Part shown: in pieces, positions 30,771 through 42,500 of the stretch | Layout: each line of letters opens with the position of its first letter | How positions within the stretch are numbered: position 1 is the first letter of the stretch | Assembly (NCBI GenBank): GCA_030068145.1 | Contig: JAPJBO010000685.1 | Location: 62,000 to 125,999, forward strand | Direction of reading: 5' to 3' | Length of the DNA: 64,000 nucleotides | Origin: Diplonema papillatum | Lineage: Eukaryota; Euglenozoa; Diplonemea; Diplonemida; Diplonemidae | Program-made: the position numbers and the translations under genes | Notes under the pieces: generated by a model | Databases searched by the model: none | Told to the model about the DNA's origin: nothing | Seen by the model: only the letters and a program-made list of their open reading frames with translations

Positions 30771-31500
30771 CTACTGTCTGCGCCCAAGGCTCGGAAGGAA
30801 TGATATCATCCTCCGGAAGCCTTTTCTTAACCTCCTCCTCAGAATGCTGGAGAGAGCTCCGGTGTTAACCGCGCGATTTCTCCGTGACGCCTGTCGTCTA
30901 CAGCCATGCCCCACTCTTCGAGAAACTGGTGCATACCCTCCCAGTATTCGTCGTATTTCGACGATTACTCGAGACGTGCGGTACACGATCTTGCAAAACT
31001 CCTCCGCCGTAAAGTCCGTTCCGGGAAGTTGCGGCTGCTGCTCTGTTGATGTACGGGGCACATTTGCGTACCCCTGTCACAAAAGGATACATCAAGTGCG
31101 CCTTGTCCCTCTTTTGCTCAACTTTGGACACCCTCCAAAGTTGACGAGTAAATTTTTCATTGCTCTTATGAAACTTCGTCCCGAGCCCGTTAAACGTGTT
31201 CTCGACTCAGATGGTCTCAAAGTAGCGTGTCCGCTCACAACCTCCGGCGTACAAGCACACCCAATCCAAATGCTGGTGAGCTGTTGCAGGAATCTGACCG
31301 GGCATGACGACAAACAGGCAGTCCCAGCACGGTGTCGAGCGCAAAGGGCTCGAGCTCAGATGTTGCCGTCAGCTTGGTTTCCGGCTCCTTCCAAGATGAA
31401 CTTCCTTGCGTCGATGACATCTTGCTGCCAGTCACGTGTGGGGTCCCTAGCAGGGACGTCTGCGCTGTTTGCGTAGCGCAAAATACTTCGAGTCTGAAAA
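30771..31500 (-). pseudogene. Possible decayed gene in intron 4, reverse strand
   Basis: On the minus strand coding-like pieces occur in several frames, such as TDFTAEEFCKIVYRTSRVIV and RDWQQDVIDARKFILEGAG, but stops and shifts break them. I do not recognise the family. It lies antisense inside intron 4 of the V-ATPase gene. Confidence 0.3.
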
Positions 31501-32046
31501 CCAAAGCGTAGCAAGCAGCTCGGCGAAACTTTGCTCTTGTTGCTGTCAGTTTTCAGCGTGCAGCGCTGAAAGGTTTAAAGGACCGAACCACGGCGCAGAC
31601 GGGACCAGTATTCCAAGCACGTCCTTGCAAGCACCCAGTGTTGGAGTACACCGTGTAGGCAAGCAAACGGAATGAAACTGCCAGGACAGACGACCCCCTG
31701 TTGGGTTTGACGCTTGTCGGACTTCGTGCAGTGGCACGAAGAGGTTGGGAGGCCGCAACTCTGAACTTCTTACACTACTCCCGTCGCTTTAGCTGCCCCC
31801 CTCATGGTTATAGTCGTCGGATCCGTGGCTTATCCGCCCCTCGGCTCTTGCTTCGCTGCATGGGCTGTCGTACGCTTCCAAGCATATTGCAGCCGTATTT
31901 TAAAGGTGAGTATTTGTCAACGTACTAGATAGGATCCGGTGCATGTACAGGGGGCGGACGAAAGTTGACAAAGTACAATGCTGCAGGCTATGGACCTAAA
32001 CCCCCCTAGAACTCTCCCAAAGTTGACCACCTCAAACCTCATGCAG

Positions 32047-32174
32047 GCGATCTGTTCGTTCAGATCCTGATCATCGAGATCTTCGCCAGTGTTCTCGGGA
32101 TCTTCACGCTGATTGTTGGCATTCTCCAGTCAAACGAAGCCGACTTCAGCACCGCAAGCTTCGGTAAAGCGTAG
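32047..32174 (+). CDS. V-ATPase subunit c'', exon 5
   Basis: After acceptor CATGCAG two bases complete Arg, then DLFVQILIIEIFASVLGIF and TLIVGILQSNEADFSTASFG, ending at TAG 32172-32174. This is the last helix of subunit c'' (compare [20 protein letters not shown]). The phases of all five exons agree. Confidence 0.93.
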
Positions 32175-32990
32175 AAGGAATCCTTCGGATCCCAACCCAG
32201 CCCCCCCCCCCCCCCCCCACGAACCCCCCCAGCACTCTCCGTCTTCTGATGTGTTTTCTTGTTTTTTTCTTTTTTTTTTTTTTTTTTTTTTCCTTTTTGA
32301 ATAAGCACCCGCTTCTCGAAGGAAAATCCCCGAGGCGACCGCCATTTTGAACGGAACACGAAGAAACCGCGCCCGGCAGCAGCCGCAGCGCGGAAAGATT
32401 GCGGTCGTGCCGATTGCTTGTTCTGTGTCGCTGTTTCCTTTCAGTCTCCGTCTCCACGGCGCTGCAGATAAAGCTAAGGTAGCACCTTGTTTGTCCACAT
32501 GGAAAACATACACCTACGCATGTAGATGCATAGCATGCTCCGCGTATGTGATGGACCTACTGAGGGCACCGTAGTGCCCGTCAGTAGATACGTCCTAGTG
32601 TACCACCAGGTAGGAGGTAGTATTCGTGGCGGTACCACCCGCGTAGTGCAAACGTAGCACTCACTACAGTACTAGTAGTGCGTGTACAACGCGAGAAGTA
32701 GGAGAAGAAGAATACCACGTGTTTGCGCGCATCGTGTGCAAAGGCTTGAGGAATTGACCAACCTCCTGCCTCCCATCGCACTTCGGGAACCTTTCTGGTG
32801 GGCCCAAGGTAAAATGGTCCATCGTATCTACGAGTGGTGGTCCTGCATCCTATGACAGCGGCACGGGCTGTAGGATGTGCTGCTAGCTGGTCCTACATAC
32901 CCAGTCTGTCATAAACCCGTTCCAGCTTGAGTCCAGTTCAACATTATTCCAATTCCGGTATGTCCATCGCCGAAACAAGGCTCTCTCTGA

Positions 32991-33158
<168 letters not shown>

Positions 33159-33644
33159 TGAACACGATCGTGGACCGAACACGCTGCCAGCGTCATCTTT
33201 CGAGTTTACACTCAATTGAAAACACCACGAAAATGGGGGGGGCGACGCCCGTTCAAGCAGTCGGTCAGCCGCCAGGGGGGCCTCCGCCGTCTTCCAAAGC
33301 GACACGCTGATGCGTTCTGAACTTTGCATGCACGCGGAATTGATGTCTGCGCTTGCCGGCGTTGCTGCGTCCTTGCCTTCGGTCGTCCATCCCACTCATT
33401 TCACCGCTGGAATGTCAGTCGCCCTCCTCCGAGCTTTGCGCAAGCCTTGTCTATAAGAGTAGGAAGTTACCGACAGAGAGAGAGAGAGAGAGAGGGAGAA
33501 CCTAAAATGCTTCGTGTCGGGTCGACTTTCGTCGCGCCTTAGCAGTCCCAGGGCCCGGTCGCACCCCCCTGTCACTTGTGGATGCGTCAACGCAACAGTT
33601 TTTGAAAGGATGGCGAAAGAGCGAGGGCATATTTCTTTTTGTAT

Positions 33645-33775
33645 AAGCACCTGCTTTGTAGGAAATGCTTGAGGAGACTGCCAGTTGCGATAGATCGAAG
33701 GAGGTAAATGTGCTGCAGCCCACACGAAACACAGGTAAATCTGGGCGGGCGTAAGCGCTCAACAAAAATGCGCAC
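33645..33775 (+). mobile_element. Family A element, truncated copy
   Basis: Left arm and interior up to GGGCGTAAGCGCTCAAC, then unrelated DNA. The right arm is missing. Confidence 0.6.
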
Positions 33776-33974
33776 CGTCGACGCACACGTGGATGGCAGC
33801 CCCATCCTCAGGTGCAAATACTGCCGACGCATCACTGCTGCTGTGTGCGCTCGGATAGGCGCCGCTCAAGCGGCCACCTTAAGTCTGCTCCGTTCTTCTC
33901 CCCGGATTAGGACGACATATACTACTACTATGTGTGCAGTCTATCGTCTCAGATTGTTGCTGCAAATACTACTG

Positions 33975-34276
33975 CACGCGCACCCGCTTTGTAGGAAATA
34001 CTTGAGGAAACTGCCAGTTTCGCGAAAGTCTCAAAGTAAAACAACATAGTGTGGTACTCATCAGCATGCCGATGGCTCCCCACTATCGCAACAATATTCC
34101 AAAATCTCAAAGGAGGTAAATGTGCTGCAGCCCATACGAAACACAGGTAAATCTGGGTTTAGTGGCGTGCGTAAGCGTTCAGAAAAAAAGACCCACTTTG
34201 TAGTTGATATCGTTTTTCTCCCCCCCTCTAGCCTCCGTCGAAATGAGCACAAGGCAGTCGCTCGAGTATTTTGTGC
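33975..34276 (+). mobile_element. Family A element with internal insertion
   Basis: Left arm with AAATACTTGAGGAAACTGCC near 33998, then a 60-bp stretch, interior restarting at CTCAAAGGAGGTAAATG (34107), and right arm ending CTCGAGTATTTT near 34272. Confidence 0.6.
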
Positions 34277-34363
34277 TATCGCGCTGACTTTCCGAGAGAG
34301 CAAGCGCCTTCAGACAGCAGACACAGTGCGAAGGGGGTGAGGGAATTTATACGGCTATCCCGT

Positions 34364-34551
34364 CCGAACACTAGCGTGTTCGCTTGACGCTTTCGAAATC
34401 TATCTTGCCTCGTTACCCGGAGATACCGTGAGGGCCTGGCCTACTCGAAGCCAGCGCCCGAACACTAGCGTGTTCGCTTGACGCTTTCGAAATCTATCTT
34501 GCCTCGTTACCCGGCGATACCGTGAGGGCCTGGCCTACTCGAAGCCAGCGC
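34364..34551 (+). repeat. 94-bp direct duplication
   Basis: CCGAACACTAGCGTGTTCGC to TACTCGAAGCCAGCG is present twice with one or two changes. The first half has a short inverted GAACACTAGCGTGTTC. I tested a tRNA fold by eye and found none. Confidence 0.85.
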
Positions 34552-35449
34552 AAACTAATCACCTTCCGTGCTGGATTCCACCCCAGAGCAATCCAATTCC
34601 ACCGGCCCTGAGCGCGAAGGTGACAGGAGACCCCCGTCTAGCACAGGCGTTGCTCTGGGTGCAACTTCAGCTCAGCACCAGGTTCCAAGCCGGGCCCTCC
34701 TCCACCCCCCCCCCAGGCCTCTTGTTAAGAACCATCCATCCATCCATCAGCCGGCTGACCCCCCCCCTCCCCCCCCCCCCCAGGCTATTTTCACTGTGGA
34801 GGGGGGAGACGCTACCTGTCACACTCTAAGGTGGTCACCACGGTGGGCGGTCAGAAAAAAAAAAATTTTTTTTTTGCCCCAAATACCCCAAATACCACAC
34901 TTTGGAAAATTTTTGTGGGCCCACTTTTGGCAGGGAATTTTGACCATTTCACCTTCGAGAATTTGACCACCCAGCCTCCAAGGCAACTGCACTGTAGGGG
35001 GGGGGGGGTCTGGTTTATCCGGCCATCCGGCCAAAGTGGCTGATCCTTAACAAGAGCGCTGCCCCCCCCCCCCCCCCCCCCCTCAATTCTAGCGTTCCTT
35101 TTTCCTTCTTTTTTCAACCGTCCTTCACACCCCTGTTCTCTCTTGTGCTCCTTTCACCTTTCTTCTTCTTCTTCTTCTTCTAATTGCTTTCTTCGCATCG
35201 TCTGCTTCGCTCAATGCGGTGGCATACGGGTGCATCCACACACTGCCGGTGGCGTCAAAAAGGTTGGCTGTGTTAGCCGTTCGCTTGCAAAGAATGCCAG
35301 CCCTTTCGACCCTTTGCGGACGGGGGACAAACTATTCATGTCGAAAAAGGCAGAACCCGAGCTGGAATGCGGACGCTGCGTCTCCAGAGTGAGGCAGTTC
35401 GTCTGAATCCATCCATGGCTTGCTGCTGCGAATAGACTTGCTACAAAAT

Positions 35450-35745
35450 ACTCGACGTAGCTGCTTCGGCTCCGAATGGAAGGGAGGAACCATAGAAGTG
35501 GTGGGGCAAATACAAAACAAGTGCAATCTGGTTTGTTCTGCACTTACACCACCGTGTGTTGTTTTCTCACTCAGGATTTTTTGACCTGTTGTGTTTGTGT
35601 GATTTGTCGTGTAGGGGTAAACCCGCATGACCTCACGTCCGTTCAACACGTGGTTCGGTAGTTACAGCACTTGGGATCCCTTCTGTTCTTTGTCGGGCAG
35701 CATCGTCGAGCATTTCCTTTCAAGCTGGCGCTTATGTAAAAACCT
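35450..35745 (-). mobile_element. Family F MITE-like element
   Basis: Reverse-oriented copy of the element at 62800-63090: GAATGGAAGGGAGG, then GACCTCACGTCCGTTCAACA, then CTTTCAAGCTGGCGCTTATG. Shares end motifs with family A but a different interior. Confidence 0.65.
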
Positions 35746-36802
35746 TTCCAACGGCCCCGAGGTTCCCCATAGGGGGGAAGTTATGAAAACGCGCGAGAAG
35801 CACAGTTTCCTCCAAAAGACTTTTCGCACCCTGTGGGCAACCTCGATCCCCCTCCGTCCGTAAGGGGTTATGGTTCCGGTTCTAAATAGCGCCGGGGCAA
35901 ACAGCCGACCTCTCGCCAACCTTGTGAACAGGGCCCAGATCAGAGTTTGTTCAGTGGCGGTTTGGGCCAACATTTAGTCAAAGAAAAGAGGGGGGGAGGG
36001 AAAGAAGAAGAAAAAAGTTCTGGAAGCAGTCGTCTTCGTGATTCGGGAGGTTGTTCAAAGAACAGGTTGCTGCCGGTGATTGCTATGCAAATTAGTGTGC
36101 AACGGCATTGCATTTCGCTGAACGACAACGTGTGTCACATGTACTCCCTACCGTTACACTCCGCCTTTCCCAGTAAATCAAAGATAAACTGTGCGCACAA
36201 GTGTGTGCACGTGACAGAAGCATTACCGCAGGAGCCGCCCCCGACGGAGAACCCCGCAACCTTGCTCGCTGACCTCCACGTATCCGGACCAACCCTTCCT
36301 GATAGACCGTGATCGTTTGGATTCCAAGACAAAGTACCTGTGGCGATAATCTGCATGCGCCGGCGTCGCGACCATCTCTTCGCACGTGAAGCGTCATGAT
36401 TTCGCCACTTCAGCTCGTCTTGTTGATCCGTGATAGGCCATAGAATACAGCTCCCGACAATTCGATGCAGCTCTAGGGGAGGACCGTGATTCACTGTGAT
36501 ACACAGCGGCACAGTTCCAGGAGGTACGGATGGGACCGGGTTTAGGTCTCGGTGTCAGACCCAACTGACCCCACACCCCGTCTCGTGCCAACCGGAGACT
36601 CCAAACCCACCAGCTTTTCTAAGCACGAAACCGTCTAGCCAAAAAATCCGCATGAAGCGAGAGGGTGGGGCCTGGGCAGGGGGTTGGTGCTCCCATCCGG
36701 GGGACCCCTTGCAAACAGGCGACAAGCCCGCGTGCAAAAGATGAGAACCCTGGGGAAAAGAAGGGAGCGAAGGATGCCAAGACCCCGGTCTGAGTGACAA
36801 GC

Positions 36803-36885
36803 AACCTGGTTGATCCTGCCAGTGGGTCTGCAGGCGGCTCATTGAATCGGTGGCAATCTACGCGGGGGAAGGCGCCTTCCCCGCT
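36803..36885 (+). rRNA. 18S rRNA 5'-end fragment
   Basis: CAACCTGGTTGATCCTGCCA is the universal 18S 5' end. It is followed, after an internal deletion, by GCGGCTCATTGAATCGGTGG, which corresponds to the conserved GGCTCATTAAATCAGT segment. Confidence 0.8.
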
Positions 36886-37695
36886 GCTGGCATGCAAAAC
36901 AAAACATACACGAGAAGCAGGGTTCCGCCCGGCCACGACAAGGGGGGAGTCTAGTGGTTAATAGTGTTTCGAAGCGATTCGGCAGGGCATCTCGTGCTTG
37001 GCTGCCTGCATGGCGCACGGGGGCAGGCCAACGGCCAGTCAGCCAAGAGCGGCACAGAAGAAGGTGCGCTACACAATACCGTAGGACTTTCGGCAGTAGG
37101 GGACAGCGGCCAGATGACGGGCCCGCCGGATATCAGCGCTGACAATCAGGCCGAAGTCTGGTGCTACCGTCAGGGTCCGGATCCTCTAAGGTTGTTTTCT
37201 AACAGGGTCCTTTCAGGCCAGGGTCGGTCCTTTCAGTGGTCCGCTGTTCGGGGTGCCCGTTTTTCTTCTTCTTTTCCCACTCGCTTCATCCTCTTTTCCT
37301 TTCTTTTTTTTCTTCTTCTTCTTTTCCGTCTCGACTGGCGCCTGACAGCCCTCCTGTTTCGCATTATGCTCCTTCGGCGCAACCTTCGCTTTTTATTGGT
37401 CTCAGAATTCACATGAGGCAGTGCTCCCAAAATCCAAACCTGAAACGGTAACATACCCAGTTTCACTGGAGTGCCCGTTCCCGGCGAGCTACGAGGGAAC
37501 GAACCTGTAAGAGTGCCAACGCTACTCTTTCAATACCGTACATATAAAAGGTGTCACGGGATAAGCCGGCAGCCGCTGCTTAGCAGCCCCCTCGAGCGAC
37601 TGCTTCGGCAGGACAGCCGGCGCGAAAGCGCAACAGAGCTGGATATCACCAGCCTATTATCACCGTCCTCGTCCGCTTTGAGATCGTCCTCGGAC

Positions 37696-37978
37696 CAGGG
37701 CTTACGCTCCACGTGTGGAACGTGTGGATTTCCACACGTTAGTTCTTTTTGGATTTTGTTCCCCCACGTGTGGATCCACAGGTACCACATGTGGATTTTG
37801 ATTTATTGGTCCACATGCAGGGGAGTCTAGGCCCACAGGTGTCGGCAAGTCCAGTAGCGACGCTATTTTCTTTGCCGTCGCACATAAGGGGAAAGGTTTT
37901 TTTTTCCCTCGAACCTTAAGCGCCCACACGTGGACCACACGTATTTTCTCTGAGACCGAAAACGGAGCGTAAGCCCTG
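37696..37978. mobile_element. hAT-type MITE with 8-bp target duplication
   Basis: Perfect 15-bp inverted ends CAGGGCTTACGCTCC, 283 bp in all, flanked by the exact 8-bp direct repeat CCTCGGAC (37688-37695 and 37979-37986). Eight-bp duplications and CAGGG ends are typical of hAT. Inside, CCACGTGTGG-like motifs are repeated near both ends, as expected for subterminal transposase sites. It codes for nothing. Confidence 0.88.
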
Positions 37979-38070
37979 CCTCGGACGACGTATTCAAATA
38001 ACCCTAGCCTATGACAAATGCAAGCTTACCCCTGTGGTACCTGCATTTCAAGTTCACACTGCTTAACGGT

Positions 38071-38124
38071 AGTGCATGCTAATCCATGTGGTTCATGTAC
38101 TTAAAAGAACTCAATGCTTAACGG
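38071..38124 (+). repeat. Left 54-bp flanking repeat of the non-LTR element
   Basis: AGTGCATGCTAATCC to TGCTTAACGG; the copy at 43243-43296 differs at two bases. Probably the target-site duplication, set within a host repeat that also occurs at 47.5 kb. Confidence 0.8.
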
Positions 38125-38360
38125 GAGGGGAGTGGGGATCAACCCCCACAAAGACCAGAGAGAACTGGGTCCGAGGGTAGCGACCATATCGCTCTTGAGC
38201 GACACGGTCATGGAATGGGAGAGGGGGAGCCGGAGAGTGAGAACCCCTCTGCCGGTCGGCACACTGTGCCACATGGAAGGCGAGGCCAGGAACCTGTGGA
38301 CACACGGGATTCGTTCCCGATGATGTCGCACGCGACCGGGTCTCGCTGACCTACAGGGCC

Positions 38361-39593
38361 GTGCGCGAGGCCGCCTCCCAAAGTTCGCAAGGCCGGGACA
38401 CCCCGCAAGAAACTCCCATACCCCCCCCGCCCAGCCCTCAGGCATCCACTGCACCCCCCCAACATCAGTCCAGCCCCGCGCCACGGACACTTTTGCTTCA
38501 CCAAAGAACTCTACAATCAATCAAAGAATCAGCAAGACAGCGGCTGATAACCGCGGGGGACGTCGAACAAAACCCTGGTCCCGGCCGCGCGGAGATGAGG
38601 TTCGCGACGTTAAACGTAACCAACCTACTACAGTATCTCCCAGCGGCCGACGCGGTGGAAGCGGATCTTCTCTGCTGCCAGGAGGTGACACTCCTTCCGT
38701 GCAAACGGGTGCAGGCGGAGGAATACCTGCGGAAATGGTGCTGCCACTGGGGTCTGCCACCACCCGGAAGACTCTGTAGGAACTCCGGTAGTCGCTCGAC
38801 GATGAACGCCGCGAACGGAGGGCTCTCCACTCTAGTACTGAGACCGATACCGGCGTACGATACGATGACGGCGCTCTCGCACGCAGCAATACGGTCCCCG
38901 GACCGAGTGAGCCATACAGTAGTAGCAACAGGGGCCGGCAACACGTTCGTGCACGTGTTCAATGTCTACTGCCCTTCCGGAAACGGGAGGGCGGAGAGCG
39001 AAGAGCGTGAGGACATGCTGGAGAAGATCCTCTTCGCAGCGGCGGATAGCCTCGGTGACGTCCCCATAATGGTGATGGGTGACCTGAACACAGAAGAAGA
39101 CCGGTCCCCTGTACTGCGGAAGGCACTAAGGAATGGATGGTCCGACGCAGCGGAACTGCACCATGCACGTACCGACACACCACCGCCACCGACCTTTACC
39201 AGCGCCCGGACATCGGGCACGAGGATCGACCGCATACTCCTCAACCGAATAACGACGGGAGCTTTCCGCCAATGCGTCACCACCGCGGTGAACGTGCCGG
39301 GACACCGGCTCGTGACAATGACCCTGGACATTGCGGCGCTGCGCCAAATCGTGTGGCGATTTAAAGTACCGCGGGAAATCTCTACGGAGGGGGGACCCAA
39401 GTGGGGCCTCTCGGACACAGAAGCTTACAGGGAAGCCGTACAGAGACTGGCCAACTCCGATTTCGCGAACGGCTGGCAGCACAGCGAGCGGAAGAGGCCT
39501 GGCTCGAGTGGTCACGAGTCAGTGAGCAGTACTTGCAGGATGCCTTCGGAATCCCTGCGGAAGAAAGGGGAAGAAGTACGGGACGGGGGATAA
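38361..39593 (+). CDS. 2A leader and APE endonuclease of the non-LTR element
   Basis: The frame is open here without a good ATG. A Pro-rich leader leads to LITAGDVEQNPGPG (D-V-E-x-N-P-G-P at 38559-38582), the 2A ribosome-skipping consensus. Directly after come endonuclease motifs: FATLNVTN, LLCCQEVTLL, VFNVYCPSG, MGDLNTEED, GTRIDRILLN and VPGHRLVTM. After about residue 369 (DSD) the downstream protein continues in the -1 frame; the last roughly 40 codons here are out of frame with it. Confidence 0.82.
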   Translation: MREAASQSSQGRDTPQETPIPPPPSPQASTAPPQHQSSPAPRTLLLHQRTLQSIKESARQRLITAGDVEQNPGPGRAEMRFATLNVTNLLQYLPAADAVEADLLCCQEVTLLPCKRVQAEEYLRKWCCHWGLPPPGRLCRNSGSRSTMNAANGGLSTLVLRPIPAYDTMTALSHAAIRSPDRVSHTVVATGAGNTFVHVFNVYCPSGNGRAESEEREDMLEKILFAAADSLGDVPIMVMGDLNTEEDRSPVLRKALRNGWSDAAELHHARTDTPPPPTFTSARTSGTRIDRILLNRITTGAFRQCVTTAVNVPGHRLVTMTLDIAALRQIVWRFKVPREISTEGGPKWGLSDTEAYREAVQRLANSDFANGWQHSERKRPGSSGHESVSSTCRMPSESLRKKGEEVRDGG

Positions 39594-42500
39594 AGACGTC
39601 ACCTAAAAGAGTCTGTATCACGGCAAGCACTGCGAGCGACGGGTCGGGGGCGGCGAACAGCAGACAGCTACGGCTCCGGAAGGCCATCCACAGGATGGAA
39701 CGCATCTGCAGCTACCTTGCGCAACGGCGCGGGCCGGAGGCAGTTCCGCATGAGGTATCCCGTTGCTGGCAGAACAGCAGGCGGCTGGCACAGGCGTGCA
39801 TGAAAGATGGCCAAGGGACAGAAGGATTCCCGGATCATGAGGAGGCGAAGCAGCTTCTCACGGCATTGCGGGAAGAGACGAGCAGGCTCGGAAAGGAAGG
39901 ATCGGCGGCCAGGTTTACGAAATACCGAGACAAGCTGAACGAGAGGGCCGATGCGAGCAGACGATGTCTGACAACCATCTGCGCCGGACGCGCTGAGCCG
40001 TCGGGGGTGTTGCGAAAGGGGGCGGGAGTGACTGCAAATGTTGACGAGATGGACGAGGTGCTGAACACTGCGTGGGACCCTATCCTGCGTAAGTACAAGG
40101 ACGGGCCAGAGCCGGAGTACGAGCCGTTTCGGGATCGGTTCCGGGATCACATCGGCCCACATAGGATGGAAGCCGGAACAATCACGGGGGAGGAGTTGCG
40201 AATTCTGCTGAGGAAGAAGCCGAAGAAAAGCGCGTCAGGGGTGGATGGCTGGCGTATGGCTGAACTGCGGGAGTTGCCGCTCCCCCTGCTGAATGCACTT
40301 GCAGACGTCATGAACCTGGTCGAAGCAACTGGAGACTGGCCGGCAAGCATGACAACTGCGCTGGTGTCGATGGTGCCGAAGGATGAGAGTCAAGACCCGC
40401 TGCACACAAGACCGATAACCGTCACATCCGCCGTGTACCGCTTATGGGCCTGCCGCAGGCTGGCGGACATAGTTCTGTGGCAAGAGGAATGGATCGAAGA
40501 AGGACAGAAAGGCTTTCGACCGGGTCACCGGATCGAGGACGTCTTGATGGAAATTGGGCTCGAGATGGAGGACGCCTTGTTAGACGGGGAGCCGCTCTAC
40601 GGTGTGGCGCTGGACTTCCGGAAATGCTTCGACATGGTCCCGCGAGAGATAGTACTGCGCTTAGCCGAGGACTTAGGATTGCACAATCGGGTTCTCAAGC
40701 CGCTGAGGGCTATCTACAGACTGCTCGCGAGACGCTTCAAGCTACCATTAGGGGTGGGCAGGGAGTTCAGTGTGACCAACGGTATCCTTCAAGGGTGCCC
40801 TGTATCCGTCATACTCATCAATGCCCTGCTGTCGGTAGTGATGAAAGCGGTCAAGAAAGAAGCGGAGGGTGTGAGTCCAAAGTCATACGCGGACGACGCC
40901 ACACTGCTGTCCAGGCTGTCGGAGGCCGCCCTGCAAAAGGGAGTGGACGTAGTAGACGAGTTCTGCACACTCACCGGGATGGAGCTAAACCTCCAGAAGA
41001 CGGTCGCGTTCTCGACGAGACGTAGGCATCAGTCGACTCTCAAACTCCGCAGCGTGGATGCGCTGCTGCGGTTTAGCAAATCCGTCAAGTGCCTCGGGGT
41101 CCTAGTCTCGACGGCGAAGAATAGGACGGAAAGGTCCGACTCGGAGAGGGTGGAGAAGGCGGCTGCCCTGGCGGAAGGCCTCCGCCATGCGCCGTTCCGG
41201 TACGAAAAGCGGGTCCGGATTGTGCAGTCGAATGTGCTACCGGCGGCGCTGTCAGGCTGCTCTTTCGCGCCGGTATCGAAGGTGGCGATGAAACGGCTGA
41301 CGACGTCGGTGATGGGACTGATCTGGGGTGGATCCAACCCGAAGCGCGCGAGGGAGATGGTCCTAAACTTTCAGGAGAAGGGCCACCTGACGGATCCCGG
41401 TACATGCCTAGCATATAGGGTGACGACAGCGTTTTACGCGGCGTGCGAGAGGTTGCCACGACTGCTGCCTCTGATGGAGAGCATCCGGGGAAGATACGCC
41501 GAGGGGGACCTACCCCTGGGGCCAGTTGGACTGGCGATGAGGAGCATGGAGGAGTGTGGACACGTATGGGGACCCGGGCCCCTGTCTCGCACGCTGAGGA
41601 ATGGTGCAACATATGACCCGTTAGCCTCGGCACCTTCGAAGAGGGGACATGAAGTTAGGGCGGACTTGAGGGCGAAGACGTGGTCCCGACTGGTGGCGAG
41701 GCGGCCGGGATTTGAGGGCATACAGAGAGCCGACCTGGAGCGGACGAACTCCTTCTGGAGGATGCGTGAATGTCCCGCGCACACCGCGAGGCTTATACGT
41801 GTAGCGTTGGCGGGGGGGGTGAACACGGCTGAGTACACGTCGCGGATGAGGCAGGCCGGAGCTGAGCCGCAGGCGCCCAGCTGCAAGCACTGTGGAAGCG
41901 GCGACACCGAGGACGAGAAACACGTATTCTGGGACTGCGGAGCGTACTCGCACATACGGCGACGAGAGGCACATGCCGAGCTGATGGCAGCCAACCGGGC
42001 CGACTGGCCCAGATGCACGCTGGAACACGGTGTGGTAGTACCCGAGAATGCCCAATTCTCGAGGCGGCTCCAGGAGATGATGGCTGAAATCCTTGCGGAA
42101 CGGGCTGGGCTCGAAGCACGTGGCTGGGTGGCCAGGAACCCCACGACCCCCTGGTCGAGAGCGAATGCGATGCCTGCCGAGAAATTTGACCACCCCTTCG
42201 CGCGGATTGCCCCGGCATGGACGTGGGAGCGGAACAAGACCTGGGGACTACCGACGTTTTATGCGTTGGTAGCGTGGCTGTCGGACATGCAATGGACCGA
42301 GAACGGGCAGGCGTCAATGCTGGAGCTTGCGATCGACTTTGAACTCTTCTCGGGCCTCAGCATGCCGCTGCACGGGAATGCGCCGAAGGGGGTGAGAGAA
42401 CGGGGAAACGTCCTGCGCTGCATGATGAGCGCGTTGGACAAGCTGGCGGCACAGCAAGGGCTGGGAAGCTGCATGAGAGGAGAGAGGGTGTGCCCGACGA

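Noticed and set aside
34364-34551. Possible tandem tRNA genes
   Set aside because: No cloverleaf, no A and B box at proper spacing, no plausible anticodon arm.
35143-35406. ORF with SKKAEPELECGRC
   Set aside because: Short, begins in a simple repeat (TTC run), no homologue recognised and no splice sites.
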